From assembly GCF_003606385.1 (NCBI RefSeq), contig NZ_CP032514.1, positions 2,356,001-2,420,000 of the forward strand: 64,000 nt of DNA, read 5' to 3'. Below, in pieces: positions 45,423 through 56,012 of the stretch. Numbering within the stretch: position 1 is the stretch's first letter; the number at the start of each line of letters is the position of its first letter. The notes below the pieces were generated by a model, which saw nothing but the letters and a program-made list of their open reading frames with translations, ran no database searches and had not been told where the DNA came from. Origin of the DNA: Actinomyces lilanjuaniae (GTDB taxonomy: Bacteria; Actinomycetota; Actinomycetes; Actinomycetales; Actinomycetaceae). A program made the translations under genes and the position numbers.

Positions 45423-48241
45423 CTGGGGACCTCCGCACTGGTTGAGACGCTCACGTAGGAACCGTGCCCTGCCGCCAGGGTCTGGTGCACGACAGAGCCT
45501 GCTGAGCACTCCGGCAGCCACACGGAGCCGTCAGCCACACCACCCACGACAGCCGGCAGCGTGACCGCCCCCGCCTCCGTGGAGACCGTGACAGGCTCGC
45601 CACCGACCAGCCCCAGCCCGGCAGCAAGATCTGCCCCCACGCGTGCCACCGGGCGCATGGCGGTGGCAGCCAGGAAGGGCTCGCCCTCCAGGAGGCGCCC
45701 GGCGTCCAGCATGGGCTTGTGCGTGGCCAGCACCGCAGGCAGGGCGTTGCCTGGCGCCACGTCTGCTGAGACCTGGTCCGCAGCGTCCACGGCGGCGGGA
45801 GCCGACGACGCCGAGGAGGAGCGGGAGGCGCCGTCCCCCGGCCGCCCCTGGGTTTCAGGGACGCTGACAGTGTCAGGCCGTACCCCGTCCCACAGCCCCA
45901 GCTCGGCGTAGGTGGCGTGGACAGCCTCCAGGCTGTCCACGCCCAGGTCCGAGCCCATCTCCGCAGCCAGCATGCCCAGGACCTGGCGGTCGGTACGCGC
46001 GCGAGAGACGTGGGCCTGGCCGAAGGGACGCACTCGCCCCTCCCAGTTGACAAAGGTCCCGTTCTTCTCCACGGCCGGCGCGACGGGGAGGACGACGTCG
46101 GCGTACCTGCTGACCTCGGTGCGACGCACCTCCAGCTGCACCAGGAAGCCAGCACCGCTCAGGCCCCTGTCAGCCAGACCGGGGTCGGGCAGGTCCCGCA
46201 GGTCCACGCCACCGACGACAGCGCCCTTGAGACTGCCGTCCTCCAAGGCGGACAGGATGGCTCTGGTGTCACGTCCTGGTGCACAGGGAAGGTGGTGGCC
46301 CTGCTCCAGGCCCCACGCCTGCTCCACCTGCGTCCGGGCAGCGGTGTCGTCCACGGGCCTGCCCCCGGGCAGCAGGCCCGGCAGCAGGCCTGCCTCCACA
46401 CCACCACGCTCGCCGGAACGACGCGGGACCCAGGCCAGCCGGGCACTGGTGGCCCTGGCCAGGGTATCCACGGCGGTGAGCAGTCCCGGTACCGCAGCGG
46501 CCCGCTCCCCCACCAGGATCGTGGCGCCCTCGGACGACAGCGCCTCTACCAGCCCTGGGTGGCTGGTACTAAGGCCCTCCACCACCCGGGTCTCCTGCCC
46601 GGGAGCGCTAAGGACCACGGTCGCGTCCAGCTTACGGGTCCCCCTGGTCAGGCTGGTCGCCACTGTCGCCACCGCGACGCCTCCGGAGCGCACCCCCTTG
46701 CGCAGTCGCAGGAACAAGGCTCCGCACTCGTCCTCGGGCTCCAGCGCCACCAGAAGCACCTGCCCGGCCGTCTCCAGGGACCGGTAGGTCACCGCTCCCA
46801 GGCCGGTGCCTGCCACCCGGGCGGTCAGGAAGGACTCCTCCTCGGCGCTGTGGTCGCGCACACGCTGGTCGATGTCGTTGGTCCCCAGGACGGCCCGGGC
46901 GAATCGGGACCAGGCCCAGCCGTCCTCCAGGGTCAGGCGCGCCCCGGGCAGCAGCCCCACACCGCCGTCGGCCACGGCCTGGGACAGGCCGCGGGCGGCC
47001 ACGTCCAGGGCGTCAGACCAGGAGGTGGGGACCAGCTCGCCGGTATCCTCCTCGCGCACCAGCGGCACGGTGAGACGGTCCTCCTGGGAGGACCAGGGGA
47101 AGGCAAAGCGGTCCTTGTCGGTGATCCACTCCTCGTTGACCTCAGGGTCATCGCCTGCCAGGCGCCGCAGCACCACTCCGCGCCGCATGTCCACCCGGAT
47201 AGCGGAGCCGGAGGCGTCGTGCTCGGTCACCGAGTCGGTAGAGACCAGGTCCGTGGGCCGGGCGCGGAAGCGGTAGCGGGCGCTGGTCAGCGCGCCGACA
47301 GGGCAGATCTGGATGATGTTGCCTGAGAAGTAGGAGGCGAAGGGACGGCCGGAGACGTCCAGCTCCTCAGCACCGTGACCGAGCCCAGGACCTGCGGCCA
47401 GGCCGCCGACCACGGCGGGGTCTCCCCCGGGGCCCGTGGCGGAGCCGTCCCCGGCCAGCCCGTGCGCACCGCGGATGGTCTGCTGGTCCGCCTGGCCCGT
47501 GTCCCCCGGCTGCCCGGCGTGGTGGGGGTCGTGGAAGTCGAGCACCTGGGTGTCGAAACGACCGATCTGCTCAGAGTACAGTCCCCCGGAGTGCTCGGCA
47601 CGGCCGTCCATGTCCACGCACGGGTGCCCGCCGCCACGCCCTTGCAGCGCGATAAAGGGGTCGCCGGGAATCTGGTCGGCGAAGCGCACGCAGCGCTGGC
47701 ACAGGATGCAGCGGTCCCGGTCCAGCAAGATGTTGCTGGTCAGGCGCAGGGGCTTGGGGAAGGTCCGCTTGACGTCAGTAAAGCGAGTGGCCGACTGGGC
47801 ACCCGAGGCCATGAGCTCTAGGGCCTGGTTCTGCAGCGGGCACTCCCCGCCCTTGTCGCACACGGGGCAGTCCAGGGGATGGTTGACCAGGAGGAACTCC
47901 ATGGTCCCGGCCTGGGCCTTCGCAGCGACCGCGCTGGTGGCCTGGGTGGAGATCTCCATCCCCTCCATGGCGGTCATGGCGCAGGAGGGCTGGGGCTTGG
48001 GCATGGGGCGCACGACCCCGTCGCGCCCGGGCATAGCCACCTCTACCAGGCACTGACGGCAGCTGGCGGAGGGAGCCAGCAGCGGGTGGTCGCAGAACCG
48101 GGGGATACGCACCCCCACCTTCTCTGCCGCGCGGATCAGCAGCGTGCCCTTTTCCACGGTCACGGGCATGCCGTCGATGGTTATCGAGACCATCTCGACG
48201 GCAGGCTCGCTAGCAGGCGTGGTCGCAGTCGTCTGGGTCAT
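45419..48241 (-). CDS. nuoG: NADH-quinone oxidoreductase subunit G
   Basis: The 940-residue iron-sulphur subunit has the [2Fe-2S] site (Cys50, Cys61, Cys64, Cys87), the His/Cys-ligated N5 site in VNHPLDCPVCDKGGECPLQN, and the N4 site starting at DRCILCQRCVRF with ICPVGALTS. A molybdopterin-oxidoreductase-like domain follows. Residues about 204-222 and 238-294 hold Gly/Asp/His-rich insertions that split the normally compact stretch between ALQGRG and FASYFSGN. Frame is intact. Confidence 0.96.
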   Translation of the reverse strand: MTQTTATTPASEPAVEMVSITIDGMPVTVEKGTLLIRAAEKVGVRIPRFCDHPLLAPSASCRQCLVEVAMPGRDGVVRPMPKPQPSCAMTAMEGMEISTQATSAVAAKAQAGTMEFLLVNHPLDCPVCDKGGECPLQNQALELMASGAQSATRFTDVKRTFPKPLRLTSNILLDRDRCILCQRCVRFADQIPGDPFIALQGRGGGHPCVDMDGRAEHSGGLYSEQIGRFDTQVLDFHDPHHAGQPGDTGQADQQTIRGAHGLAGDGSATGPGGDPAVVGGLAAGPGLGHGAEELDVSGRPFASYFSGNIIQICPVGALTSARYRFRARPTDLVSTDSVTEHDASGSAIRVDMRRGVVLRRLAGDDPEVNEEWITDKDRFAFPWSSQEDRLTVPLVREEDTGELVPTSWSDALDVAARGLSQAVADGGVGLLPGARLTLEDGWAWSRFARAVLGTNDIDQRVRDHSAEEESFLTARVAGTGLGAVTYRSLETAGQVLLVALEPEDECGALFLRLRKGVRSGGVAVATVATSLTRGTRKLDATVVLSAPGQETRVVEGLSTSHPGLVEALSSEGATILVGERAAAVPGLLTAVDTLARATSARLAWVPRRSGERGGVEAGLLPGLLPGGRPVDDTAARTQVEQAWGLEQGHHLPCAPGRDTRAILSALEDGSLKGAVVGGVDLRDLPDPGLADRGLSGAGFLVQLEVRRTEVSRYADVVLPVAPAVEKNGTFVNWEGRVRPFGQAHVSRARTDRQVLGMLAAEMGSDLGVDSLEAVHATYAELGLWDGVRPDTVSVPETQGRPGDGASRSSSASSAPAAVDAADQVSADVAPGNALPAVLATHKPMLDAGRLLEGEPFLAATAMRPVARVGADLAAGLGLVGGEPVTVSTEAGAVTLPAVVGGVADGSVWLPECSAGSVVHQTLAAGHGSYVSVSTSAEVPR

Positions 48242-48244
48242 AGC

Positions 48245-49605
48245 TCACCGTGTGCTTTCGAAGGTGGAGGAGGCGGCGTAGGGGAAGAGCTCGCTGGCAG
48301 GCGTGGTGTAACCCGCCTCGAACTCTGTGCGGAACCTCGCGATACCGGACAGGACCGGAGTGGCTGAGGCGTCGCCCAGGGCGCAGAAGGAGCGGCCCGC
48401 GATGTTGCCCGCGATGTCCTCCAGCTTGTCCACGTCCCCGGGCAGGCCCCGTCCCGCCTCCAGGCGCAACATGATCTGGCGCATCCAGTAGGTGCCCTCG
48501 CGGCAGGGTGTGCACTTGCCACAGGACTCGTGCTGGTAGAACTCGGTCCACCGGGTCACCACGCGCACCACGGAGACGGTGTCGTCAAAGACCTGGAGCG
48601 CCCTGGTGCCCAGCATGGAGCCGGCACCGACGACGGACTCGTAGTCCAGGGGGACGTCGAGCTCCTCAGGACCGAAGATCGGGGTCGAGGACCCTCCCGG
48701 GACCCAGAACTTCAGCTCGTGGCCGGGACGGACACCGCCGGAGAGCTCGATGAGCTCACGCATGGTAATGCCGAAGGGGGCCTCGTACTGGCCAGGGCGG
48801 ACGACGTGCCCGGAGACGGAGAAGATCCCGTGCCCCTTGGACTTCTCCGTGCCCATGGCCGAGTACCACCGGGCTCCCCGGGCCAGGATCCCCGGGACAG
48901 AGGCAATGGTCTCCACGTTGTTGACTACTGTGGGCCTGGCGTACAGGCCCGCCACCGCCGGGAAGGGGGCTTGAGGCGGGGGTGGCCCCGACGCCCCTCC
49001 AGGGAGTCCAGCAGGGCGGTCTCCTCACCGCAGATGTAGGCTCCCGCGCCCGCGTGGGCGGTGATACGCAAGGGCTGGTGCCCATCCAGCCCGAAACCCG
49101 TCTCCAGCAGCCCCGCCTCGGCGGCCTCGCGCACCGCAGCCAGGAGGCGACGATAGACATGGGAGACCTCTCCGCGCAGGTAGATAAAGGCGTGGTCGCA
49201 GCCGATGGCGCGCGAGGTGATGGCCACGCCCTCCACCAGCGCCTGAGGGTTGGCCATGAGGGTCGGGATGTCCTTGCAGGTCCCCGGCTCGGACTCGTCG
49301 GCATTGACCACCAGGTAGCGGGGACCCCCGTCAGGCGGGGGCAGGAAGGACCACTTCAGCCCGGTGGGGAACCCCGCGCCCCCGCGCCCGCGCAGGCCGG
49401 ACTCCTTGACCAGCTCTACCAGCTCCTCGGGGGACATGGTCAGCGCCCGCTCCAGGCCCTGGTAGCCGCCGTGGGCACGGTAGGTCTCCAGGGTCCAGGA
49501 CTGCTCGACGTCCCACAAGTCGGTGAGCACCGGGGTCAGGGTGCCCGCAGCGGTGTAGCCGAGCTCCACGGCCTCCTCCGGGGTGCTGGCAGGCGTGTCG
49601 CTCAC
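48245..49605 (-). pseudogene. nuoF: NADH-quinone oxidoreductase subunit F, one frameshift
   Basis: NuoF binds NADH, FMN and cluster N3. GTG 49605 overlaps the nuoE stop. The N-terminal part has RGRGGAGFPTGLKWSF, NADESEPGTCKD and AGAYICGEETALLDSLEG. The frame breaks near residue 212, after GHPRLKPP; the other frame resumes with AGLYARPTVVNNVETI and the N3 site ESCGKCTPCREGTYW. Adding one base to the run at 48965-48969 restores a 453-residue protein (1361 + 1 is divisible by 3). Everything else in the gene is conserved, so it is either a sequencing error or a very recent lesion. Confidence 0.9.
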
Positions 49606-50395
49606 TTGCTGTCCTCCTCACTGGTCTCCCGGGGGGCTGTCCACCCTTGGCTGCGGGCGAGTCCCAGGCCCTGGAGAGAGGGCTGCCCCGCTCCCGGTCC
49701 CTCCTGTGCCCGGCCGTCCTCGAAGCCCGCCAGCAGCCGCTCGTTCTCCCGGAAGGTCGGCACCGTCTCGGGGCCTCGCGTGGGGGTCACGTCCTCACCC
49801 CGCTCCAGGGCCTCCACCAGGGCCACAGCGCTGGCAGGGGTCTGACGGTCGAAGAACTCCCAGTTGACCATGACCACGGGGGCGTAGTCGCAGGCGGCGT
49901 TGCACTCCAGCCGCTCCAGGCTGATGGTGCCGTCCTCGCTGGTCTCGTCGCTGCCCAGCCCGGTGTGGTCCGCCACGGCCTGCCAGACCTCGTCCCCGCC
50001 CATGACAGCGCACAGGGCGTTGGTGCACACCCCGACGTGGTACCTGCCCGCCGGGTGGCGGCGGAACTGGCTGTAGAAGGTAGCCACCGCGCTGACCTCG
50101 GAGCGGGTGAGGGCCAGGCGGTCCGCGCACAGGGCGATGCCCGCCGGGGAGACGTAGCCGTCCACGCTCTGGATGAGGTGGAGCATGGGGATAAGCGCGC
50201 TGCGCTCATGGCCGACCGGGTAGCGTGCGATGATCTCAGCGATGTCGGCGTCGAGCCGGGCCAGGACCCCGGGAGCGTAGCCCAGGGCGGAGGCCGTGAC
50301 GGCGAGGTCGGCCTCCTGGCCGTCGGCCCCGGCGGGGACCTGTGGCACGGCCGCGCCTGCTCCTGCGGCACCGTTGGCGGTCTCAGTGGTGCTCA

Positions 50396-50396
<1 letters not shown>
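49602..50396 (-). CDS. nuoE: NADH-quinone oxidoreductase subunit E
   Basis: The [2Fe-2S] (N1a) subunit starts at ATG 50396, sharing one base with the nuoD stop (TGATG). Ligands lie in VCTNALCAVMGG and LECNAACDYAPVVMVN, the C-x4-C and C-x3-C pairs of the thioredoxin-like domain. The helical N-terminal part holds ALIPMLHLIQSVDGYVSPAG. A C-terminal tail of about 50 residues is non-conserved. Confidence 0.95.
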
Positions 50397-51777
<1,381 letters not shown>

Positions 51778-51778
<1 letters not shown>

Positions 51779-52574
51779 CAGCGGTAGGACCTCCGGGTGT
51801 CGGCAGGCGGGGTGGTAGCGCCCCGGTACTCCACGGGGACACCGCCCAGCGGGTAGTCCTTGCGCTGGGGTGGCCCACCCAGTCGTCGGGCATGGCGGTA
51901 CGCGTCAGGCTGGGGTGTCCGTCGAAGACGATCCCCATAAGGTCCCAGGTCTCACGCTCGTGCCAGTCGTTGCCCGGATAGACGGACACGACGGAGGGTA
52001 CGTGCGGGTCGGCCTGGGGGCAGGCGACCTGCAGGCGCAGCTGGCGTCCGCCGTGAGTCAGGCTCATCAGCTCCAGGCAGGCGTGGAGCTCGCGCCCCGC
52101 AAGCTGGGGGTAGTGCACGCCGCTGGTACCCAGGCACAGCTCGAAGCGCAGGTCCTGGTCATCGCGCAGGGGGCGGACCACGTCGAGCAGGTGCTCCCGG
52201 GCAACGAACAGCGTGAGCTCGCCGTGCTCGACCACGACCTTCTCAACAGCCTCGGCCGGGTCCACCCCGGCAGCGACCAGGTCCTCAATGAGGTGGTCGA
52301 CGACGTCGTCGAACCAGGAGCCGTAGGGACGCGTAGCGGCGGGAGCCAGGGTGGTGACCTCTCGGTGGCCCCCGTAGCCGGAGGTGTCCCCGGCGTCAGC
52401 AGCGCCGAACTGGCCCGTGCCGGTGAAGATCACCTCGGCCCGCAGCTCGGGACGCACGGGGGTCCCGGGCACAACCTCGGCAACAGCGGGAACGGCTGCC
52501 ACAGCCCCCTGGCTACCCTCAGCACCCTTGCCAGCAGCGGGGTCGGCAACGGTCTTGCCAGTCGTGTCACTCAT
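51778..52574 (-). pseudogene. nuoC: NADH-quinone oxidoreductase subunit C, one frameshift
   Basis: The 30-kDa-type subunit starts at ATG 52574, overlapping the nuoB stop (ATGA). The conserved [20 protein letters not shown] is present, but after MPDDWVGHP (about residue 234) the frame shifts. The other frame continues with [16 protein letters not shown], the invariant end of NuoC, and stops at 51778, one base overlapping nuoD. Adding one G:C to the run at 51867-51870 gives a 265-residue protein (797 + 1 is divisible by 3). Confidence 0.9.
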
Positions 52575-53191
52575 GCCAGCTGCCCCTTCATCTCGTGGAG
52601 GGGAGCGGCCTCCAGCGCGGCGGCCTCCACCGCCCGGGCAATCTCCTCACGGTGGCCGAACAGCGGCTTGCGCTCCACCTGGCGGGTCAGCTCCAGCATG
52701 GCGTTGAGCAGCATCTCGGGGCGCGGAGGGCAGCCGGGCAGGTAGATATCCACCGGGACGATGTGGTCGCACCCCTGGACGATGGCGTAGTTGTTGAAGA
52801 TCCCACCGCTGGAGGCACAGGCCCCCATGGAGATGACCCACTTGGGCTCCGGCATGGAGTCGTAGACGTTGCGCACAATGGGCGCCATCTTGTGGGAGAC
52901 ACGGCCGGAGACGATCATGACGTCGGCGTGGCGCGGCGATGCCCGGAAGACCTCCCACCCGAAGCGCGACATGTCAAAGCGGGGGGTACCCGCCGCCATC
53001 ATCTCAATGGCGCAGCAGGCCAGCCCCATGGTTACCGGCCACATGGACCGGGCCTGCGCCAGGCCTGCCAGCCGCTCCACAGTAGTGAGCAGGAAGCCGG
53101 GCGAGTCCACCTCGCTGGCTGCCTGCGCGTAGGGGTCGTCCCGCTTGGAGGGGATGGACGCCATGAAGGCGTTGTGCTTCTTCATGCTCAT
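52571..53191 (-). CDS. nuoB: NADH-quinone oxidoreductase subunit B
   Basis: This subunit carries cluster N2, which reduces quinone. The tandem cysteines are in [12 protein letters not shown], and the others in [13 protein letters not shown] and [14 protein letters not shown] 53191 follows AAAGGA by eight bases. Its 206 residues match the family. Confidence 0.97.
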   Translation of the reverse strand: MSMKKHNAFMASIPSKRDDPYAQAASEVDSPGFLLTTVERLAGLAQARSMWPVTMGLACCAIEMMAAGTPRFDMSRFGWEVFRASPRHADVMIVSGRVSHKMAPIVRNVYDSMPEPKWVISMGACASSGGIFNNYAIVQGCDHIVPVDIYLPGCPPRPEMLLNAMLELTRQVERKPLFGHREEIARAVEAAALEAAPLHEMKGQLA

Positions 53192-53206
53192 GACCAGCGT
53201 CCTTTC

Positions 53207-53566
53207 TCAGTCCCAGTCCAGTCCGCCACGGCGCCACTCCAGGACGTAGGGCACCGTGATCAGGGCGATGAAGACAAGCGCGGCACTCAGCCCGAAGAAC
53301 CCCAGCCGGGCGAAGGCCGTGGCCCAGGGGTAGAGGAAGACCACCTCCACGTCGAAGATGATGAAGGTCATGCCCACCAGGTAGAAGGAGACGGGGAAGC
53401 GGCCGTGCTCGGTGTTGGCGGGGGTAGGGTCGATACCGCACTCGTAGTTGGCGACCTTGACCCGATTGCGCCGTCCCGGGCTGATGACGGCGCTCAGCGC
53501 GAGCCCCCCGACGGCGACCAGGAGAGCCACCCCGGCCATGATGAGCAGTGACGCGTACGGGTTCAT
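53207..53566 (-). CDS. nuoA: NADH-quinone oxidoreductase subunit A
   Basis: The small membrane subunit (119 residues) has three TM helices. ANYECGIDPTPANTEHGRFP carries the quinone-channel cysteine, and FIIFDVEVVFLYPWA is conserved. ATG 53566 overlaps the stop of the upstream reductase gene (ATGA), placing nuo translation downstream of that gene. Confidence 0.97.
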   Translation of the reverse strand: MNPYASLLIMAGVALLVAVGGLALSAVISPGRRNRVKVANYECGIDPTPANTEHGRFPVSFYLVGMTFIIFDVEVVFLYPWATAFARLGFFGLSAALVFIALITVPYVLEWRRGGLDWD

Positions 53567-54933
53567 GCTGAGGGCACCATCCTTGTCAGGAGCTGGATGA
53601 GGCGGTCGACCCCGTCGCCTCCGCGACGTTCCCAACCGTCCGAGAGAAGCTTGGTCACGACCCGCATGAGGCGTTTGCGCGGCAGCCCGTAGCGGGTGCA
53701 CAGGCGCATCACCTCCGGGTGCTCGATCAGGGAGACGAAGACTCGTCCCAGGGTGTAGTAGCCCCCCATCTCCGCAGCCAGCGCCCGAGGGTACTGGGCC
53801 AGGGCCTGCTCCCGGCCCGCCGTGGTGGAGCGCGCCGCCCCCTGGGCAGCCGCCTCGGCAGCCAGCCGCCCCGACAGGAGCGCCTGGGCGATCCCCTCCC
53901 CGTTGAAGGGGGACACCATGCCCCCGGCGTCACCCAGCAGCATGAGGCCACGCTCGTAGTGGGGCCTGCGGTTGAAGGCCATAGGCAGGGCCGCGCTGGC
54001 CAGGCGGCCGACCTGGTTGTCCGCAGTCAGCTCCCAGGAGGCAGGGACGTTGCGCATCCAGGCGGCGAAGACTGCCCGGTAGTCGATGCTGCGGGAGGCG
54101 GCGGCCGAGGCGCTGGACGCCACCGACCCCAGGCCGACGTTGACCAGCCCGTCCCCGACCGACCAGATCCAGCCGTAGCCCGGCAGGAGGCTGCTGGACC
54201 CCGGCGGGCCGTCCCACAGCTCGAGCTGGGACTCCATCCAGGTGTCCTGGGCGCGCGGGGAGCGGAAGTAGGCGCGCACCGCCACCCCCAAGGGCCTGCC
54301 ACCGTCCTTGGTGCGGCCCACGGCCGTGGCCACCCGGGCTGAGACGCCTCCCGCGTCAATGACTAGCGGGGCCGTGAAGGTGGTCGGCCCCTCAATGGCA
54401 GGCTGTGCCACCGAGCGCGAGGGCCGGGCCTCCACGCCGGTAACCTGGCCTCCCCCGGAGGACACCGGCGCGGTGACGGTGACGCCAGTGAGCAGCCGCG
54501 CCCCGGCACGCTGGGCGTGGCGGGCCAGGTCCTCGTCAAGGTCGCAGCGCCGCCTGGCCAGGCCGTAGGAGGGAAAGGAGGGCTGCTCGGGCCAGGGAAA
54601 GTGGAGCCTGTGACCCCCGCCGACGACCCGTAGGCCCTCGTTGCGCTGCCAGCTCGAGGTATCAACCCCCATCCGGACCAGCTCACGCACCGCCGAGGGG
54701 GTCAGCCCGTCTCCGCAGACCTTGTCCCGGCCGAGCCGACTCCTTTCCAGGAGCAGGACGTCCAGGCCGAGGACCGCCAGGTGGTAGGCGGCCGCGGACC
54801 CGGCGGGGCCCGCTCCGACGACGATGACGTCAGCCTCTCGCTCGTCACGGCTGACAGCACCTGCCCTCTCAGGAGCCGGGGTACCGGCAGACCGGGCGGC
54901 GCGACCGCTTAGCGCCGTGGTCGCCGTCGTCAT
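53563..54933 (-). CDS. geranylgeranyl reductase-family FAD enzyme (MenJ-like)
   Basis: ATG 54933 follows GGAGAGGGGACGTA; the protein is about 456 residues. It has the FAD motif DVIVVGAGPAGSAAAYHLA, RSRLGRDKVCGDGLTP typical of the geranylgeranyl-reductase family, and LMLLGDAGGMVSPFNGEGI. In mycobacteria MenJ saturates an isoprene unit of menaquinone; translational coupling to nuoA here suggests the same kind of job. Substrate is inference, and other prenyl lipids are possible. Confidence 0.85.
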   Translation of the reverse strand: MTTATTALSGRAARSAGTPAPERAGAVSRDEREADVIVVGAGPAGSAAAYHLAVLGLDVLLLERSRLGRDKVCGDGLTPSAVRELVRMGVDTSSWQRNEGLRVVGGGHRLHFPWPEQPSFPSYGLARRRCDLDEDLARHAQRAGARLLTGVTVTAPVSSGGGQVTGVEARPSRSVAQPAIEGPTTFTAPLVIDAGGVSARVATAVGRTKDGGRPLGVAVRAYFRSPRAQDTWMESQLELWDGPPGSSSLLPGYGWIWSVGDGLVNVGLGSVASSASAAASRSIDYRAVFAAWMRNVPASWELTADNQVGRLASAALPMAFNRRPHYERGLMLLGDAGGMVSPFNGEGIAQALLSGRLAAEAAAQGAARSTTAGREQALAQYPRALAAEMGGYYTLGRVFVSLIEHPEVMRLCTRYGLPRKRLMRVVTKLLSDGWERRGGDGVDRLIQLLTRMVPSA

Positions 54934-55228
54934 TACGTCCCCTCTCCTGCACCTGAGCACGACACGCACCACCCTTGGGACCTTCCCCTCGGGAGACGGT
55001 GCTGGACCGACTCTACCCAGGGCGACCCTTCCATTTGACCGCACTACCGAGACCGGGGTCTTTCGTTGCCGTGCCGGGAAGACGGGGCAAGCCTCCCACA
55101 GCTTCCCCCGCCCCTGTTGCGCACGAATTACGACTTAGCGGAATGACGAATTTCCCTTCCGTCCTCCCCTCCGCACCCCGGGCCGCCCCTGGGCCCAGGA
55201 CACGGCCCCGGCCTGAGATGATGTCCCC
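54934..55228. promoter_or_regulatory. divergent regulatory region for the reductase-nuo operon and menG
   Basis: This 295-base gap separates the start of the nuo-containing transcript from menG on the other strand. An AT-richer stretch at 55121-55155 contains a direct repeat, acgaatt at 55123-55129 and 55146-55152, with a 23-base centre-to-centre spacing (about two helical turns). It could bind a regulator of both transcripts. No confident -10/-35 elements were assigned. Confidence 0.4.
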
Positions 55229-55948
55229 ATGAGCCCAGCCTCCCGCCGAGCCAGTCTCGCCAAGGACCCCGGCGAGGTCGCCTCGATGTTCGACGCCGTC
55301 GCCCGCCGCTACGACCTCACCAACGACCTCGCCAGCCTGTTCCAGGTACGCATGTGGCGCGCCGTCACCCGCGCCGCCGTGGAGCCGGCGCCGGGCAGGA
55401 AGGTCCTGGACCTGGCTGCCGGGACGGGAACCTCCGCCGCCGGGTACGCCGCCGCAGGAGCCCAGGTCCTCGCCTGCGACTTCTCCGCCGGAATGGTCGC
55501 TGAGGGCCGACGCCGCCACCCCGGTGTCCACTTCGTGGTCGGGGACGCCATGAACCTCCCGTTCCCCGATGCCTCCTTCGACGTCTCCACGATCTCCTAC
55601 GGTCTGCGCAACATCCAGGACCCGCTGCGCGCCCTGAAGGAGATGGCCCGCGTGACCCGGCCCGGGGGACGGCTGGTGGTGGCAGAGTTCTCCACACCTG
55701 TGCACCCCGTGCTGCGTCGCCTGTACCGCTCCTACCTGGGCACCGTCCTGCCTGCGGCCGCGCACCTGGTGTCCTCCAGCAGCCAGGCCTACGACTACCT
55801 GGGCGAGTCGATCCTGGCCTGGCCCGACCAGACCGGGCTAGCCCGGCTCATGCACCAGGCCGGGTGGCGCGGTGTTGGCTACAAAAACCTCTCCGGGGGG
55901 ATCGTCGCCGTGCACCGGGCGACCCGCCCGCAGGACCGACAGGACTGA
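55229..55948 (+). CDS. menG: demethylmenaquinone methyltransferase
   Basis: MenG/UbiE methylates demethylmenaquinone with S-adenosylmethionine in the last step of menaquinone synthesis. The 239-residue protein has FDAVARRYDLTNDLAS, VLDLAAGTGTSAAGYA (SAM motif I), GDAMNLPFPDASFDVSTISY and GLRNIQDPLRAL, all diagnostic. It starts at ATG 55229 and is divergent from the reductase-nuo operon. Confidence 0.95.
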   Translation: MSPASRRASLAKDPGEVASMFDAVARRYDLTNDLASLFQVRMWRAVTRAAVEPAPGRKVLDLAAGTGTSAAGYAAAGAQVLACDFSAGMVAEGRRRHPGVHFVVGDAMNLPFPDASFDVSTISYGLRNIQDPLRALKEMARVTRPGGRLVVAEFSTPVHPVLRRLYRSYLGTVLPAAAHLVSSSSQAYDYLGESILAWPDQTGLARLMHQAGWRGVGYKNLSGGIVAVHRATRPQDRQD

Positions 55949-56012
55949 GCCCGACCAGTAAGCTGGTCGGCACCTGCCCCGAGCAGGACCAGCCCGGGCA
56001 GGCTGGGCGCGC

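Noticed and set aside
43740..45458. Plus-strand frame of 572 codons opposite nuoI and nuoH
   Set aside because: It mirrors the third-position G/C bias of the nuo genes and shows only His/Asp/Gly-rich sequence. The nuo subunits on the other strand are unambiguous.
45917..47326. Plus-strand frame of 469 codons opposite nuoG
   Set aside because: Antisense shadow of nuoG, with repetitive Gly/Gln/His composition and no motif.
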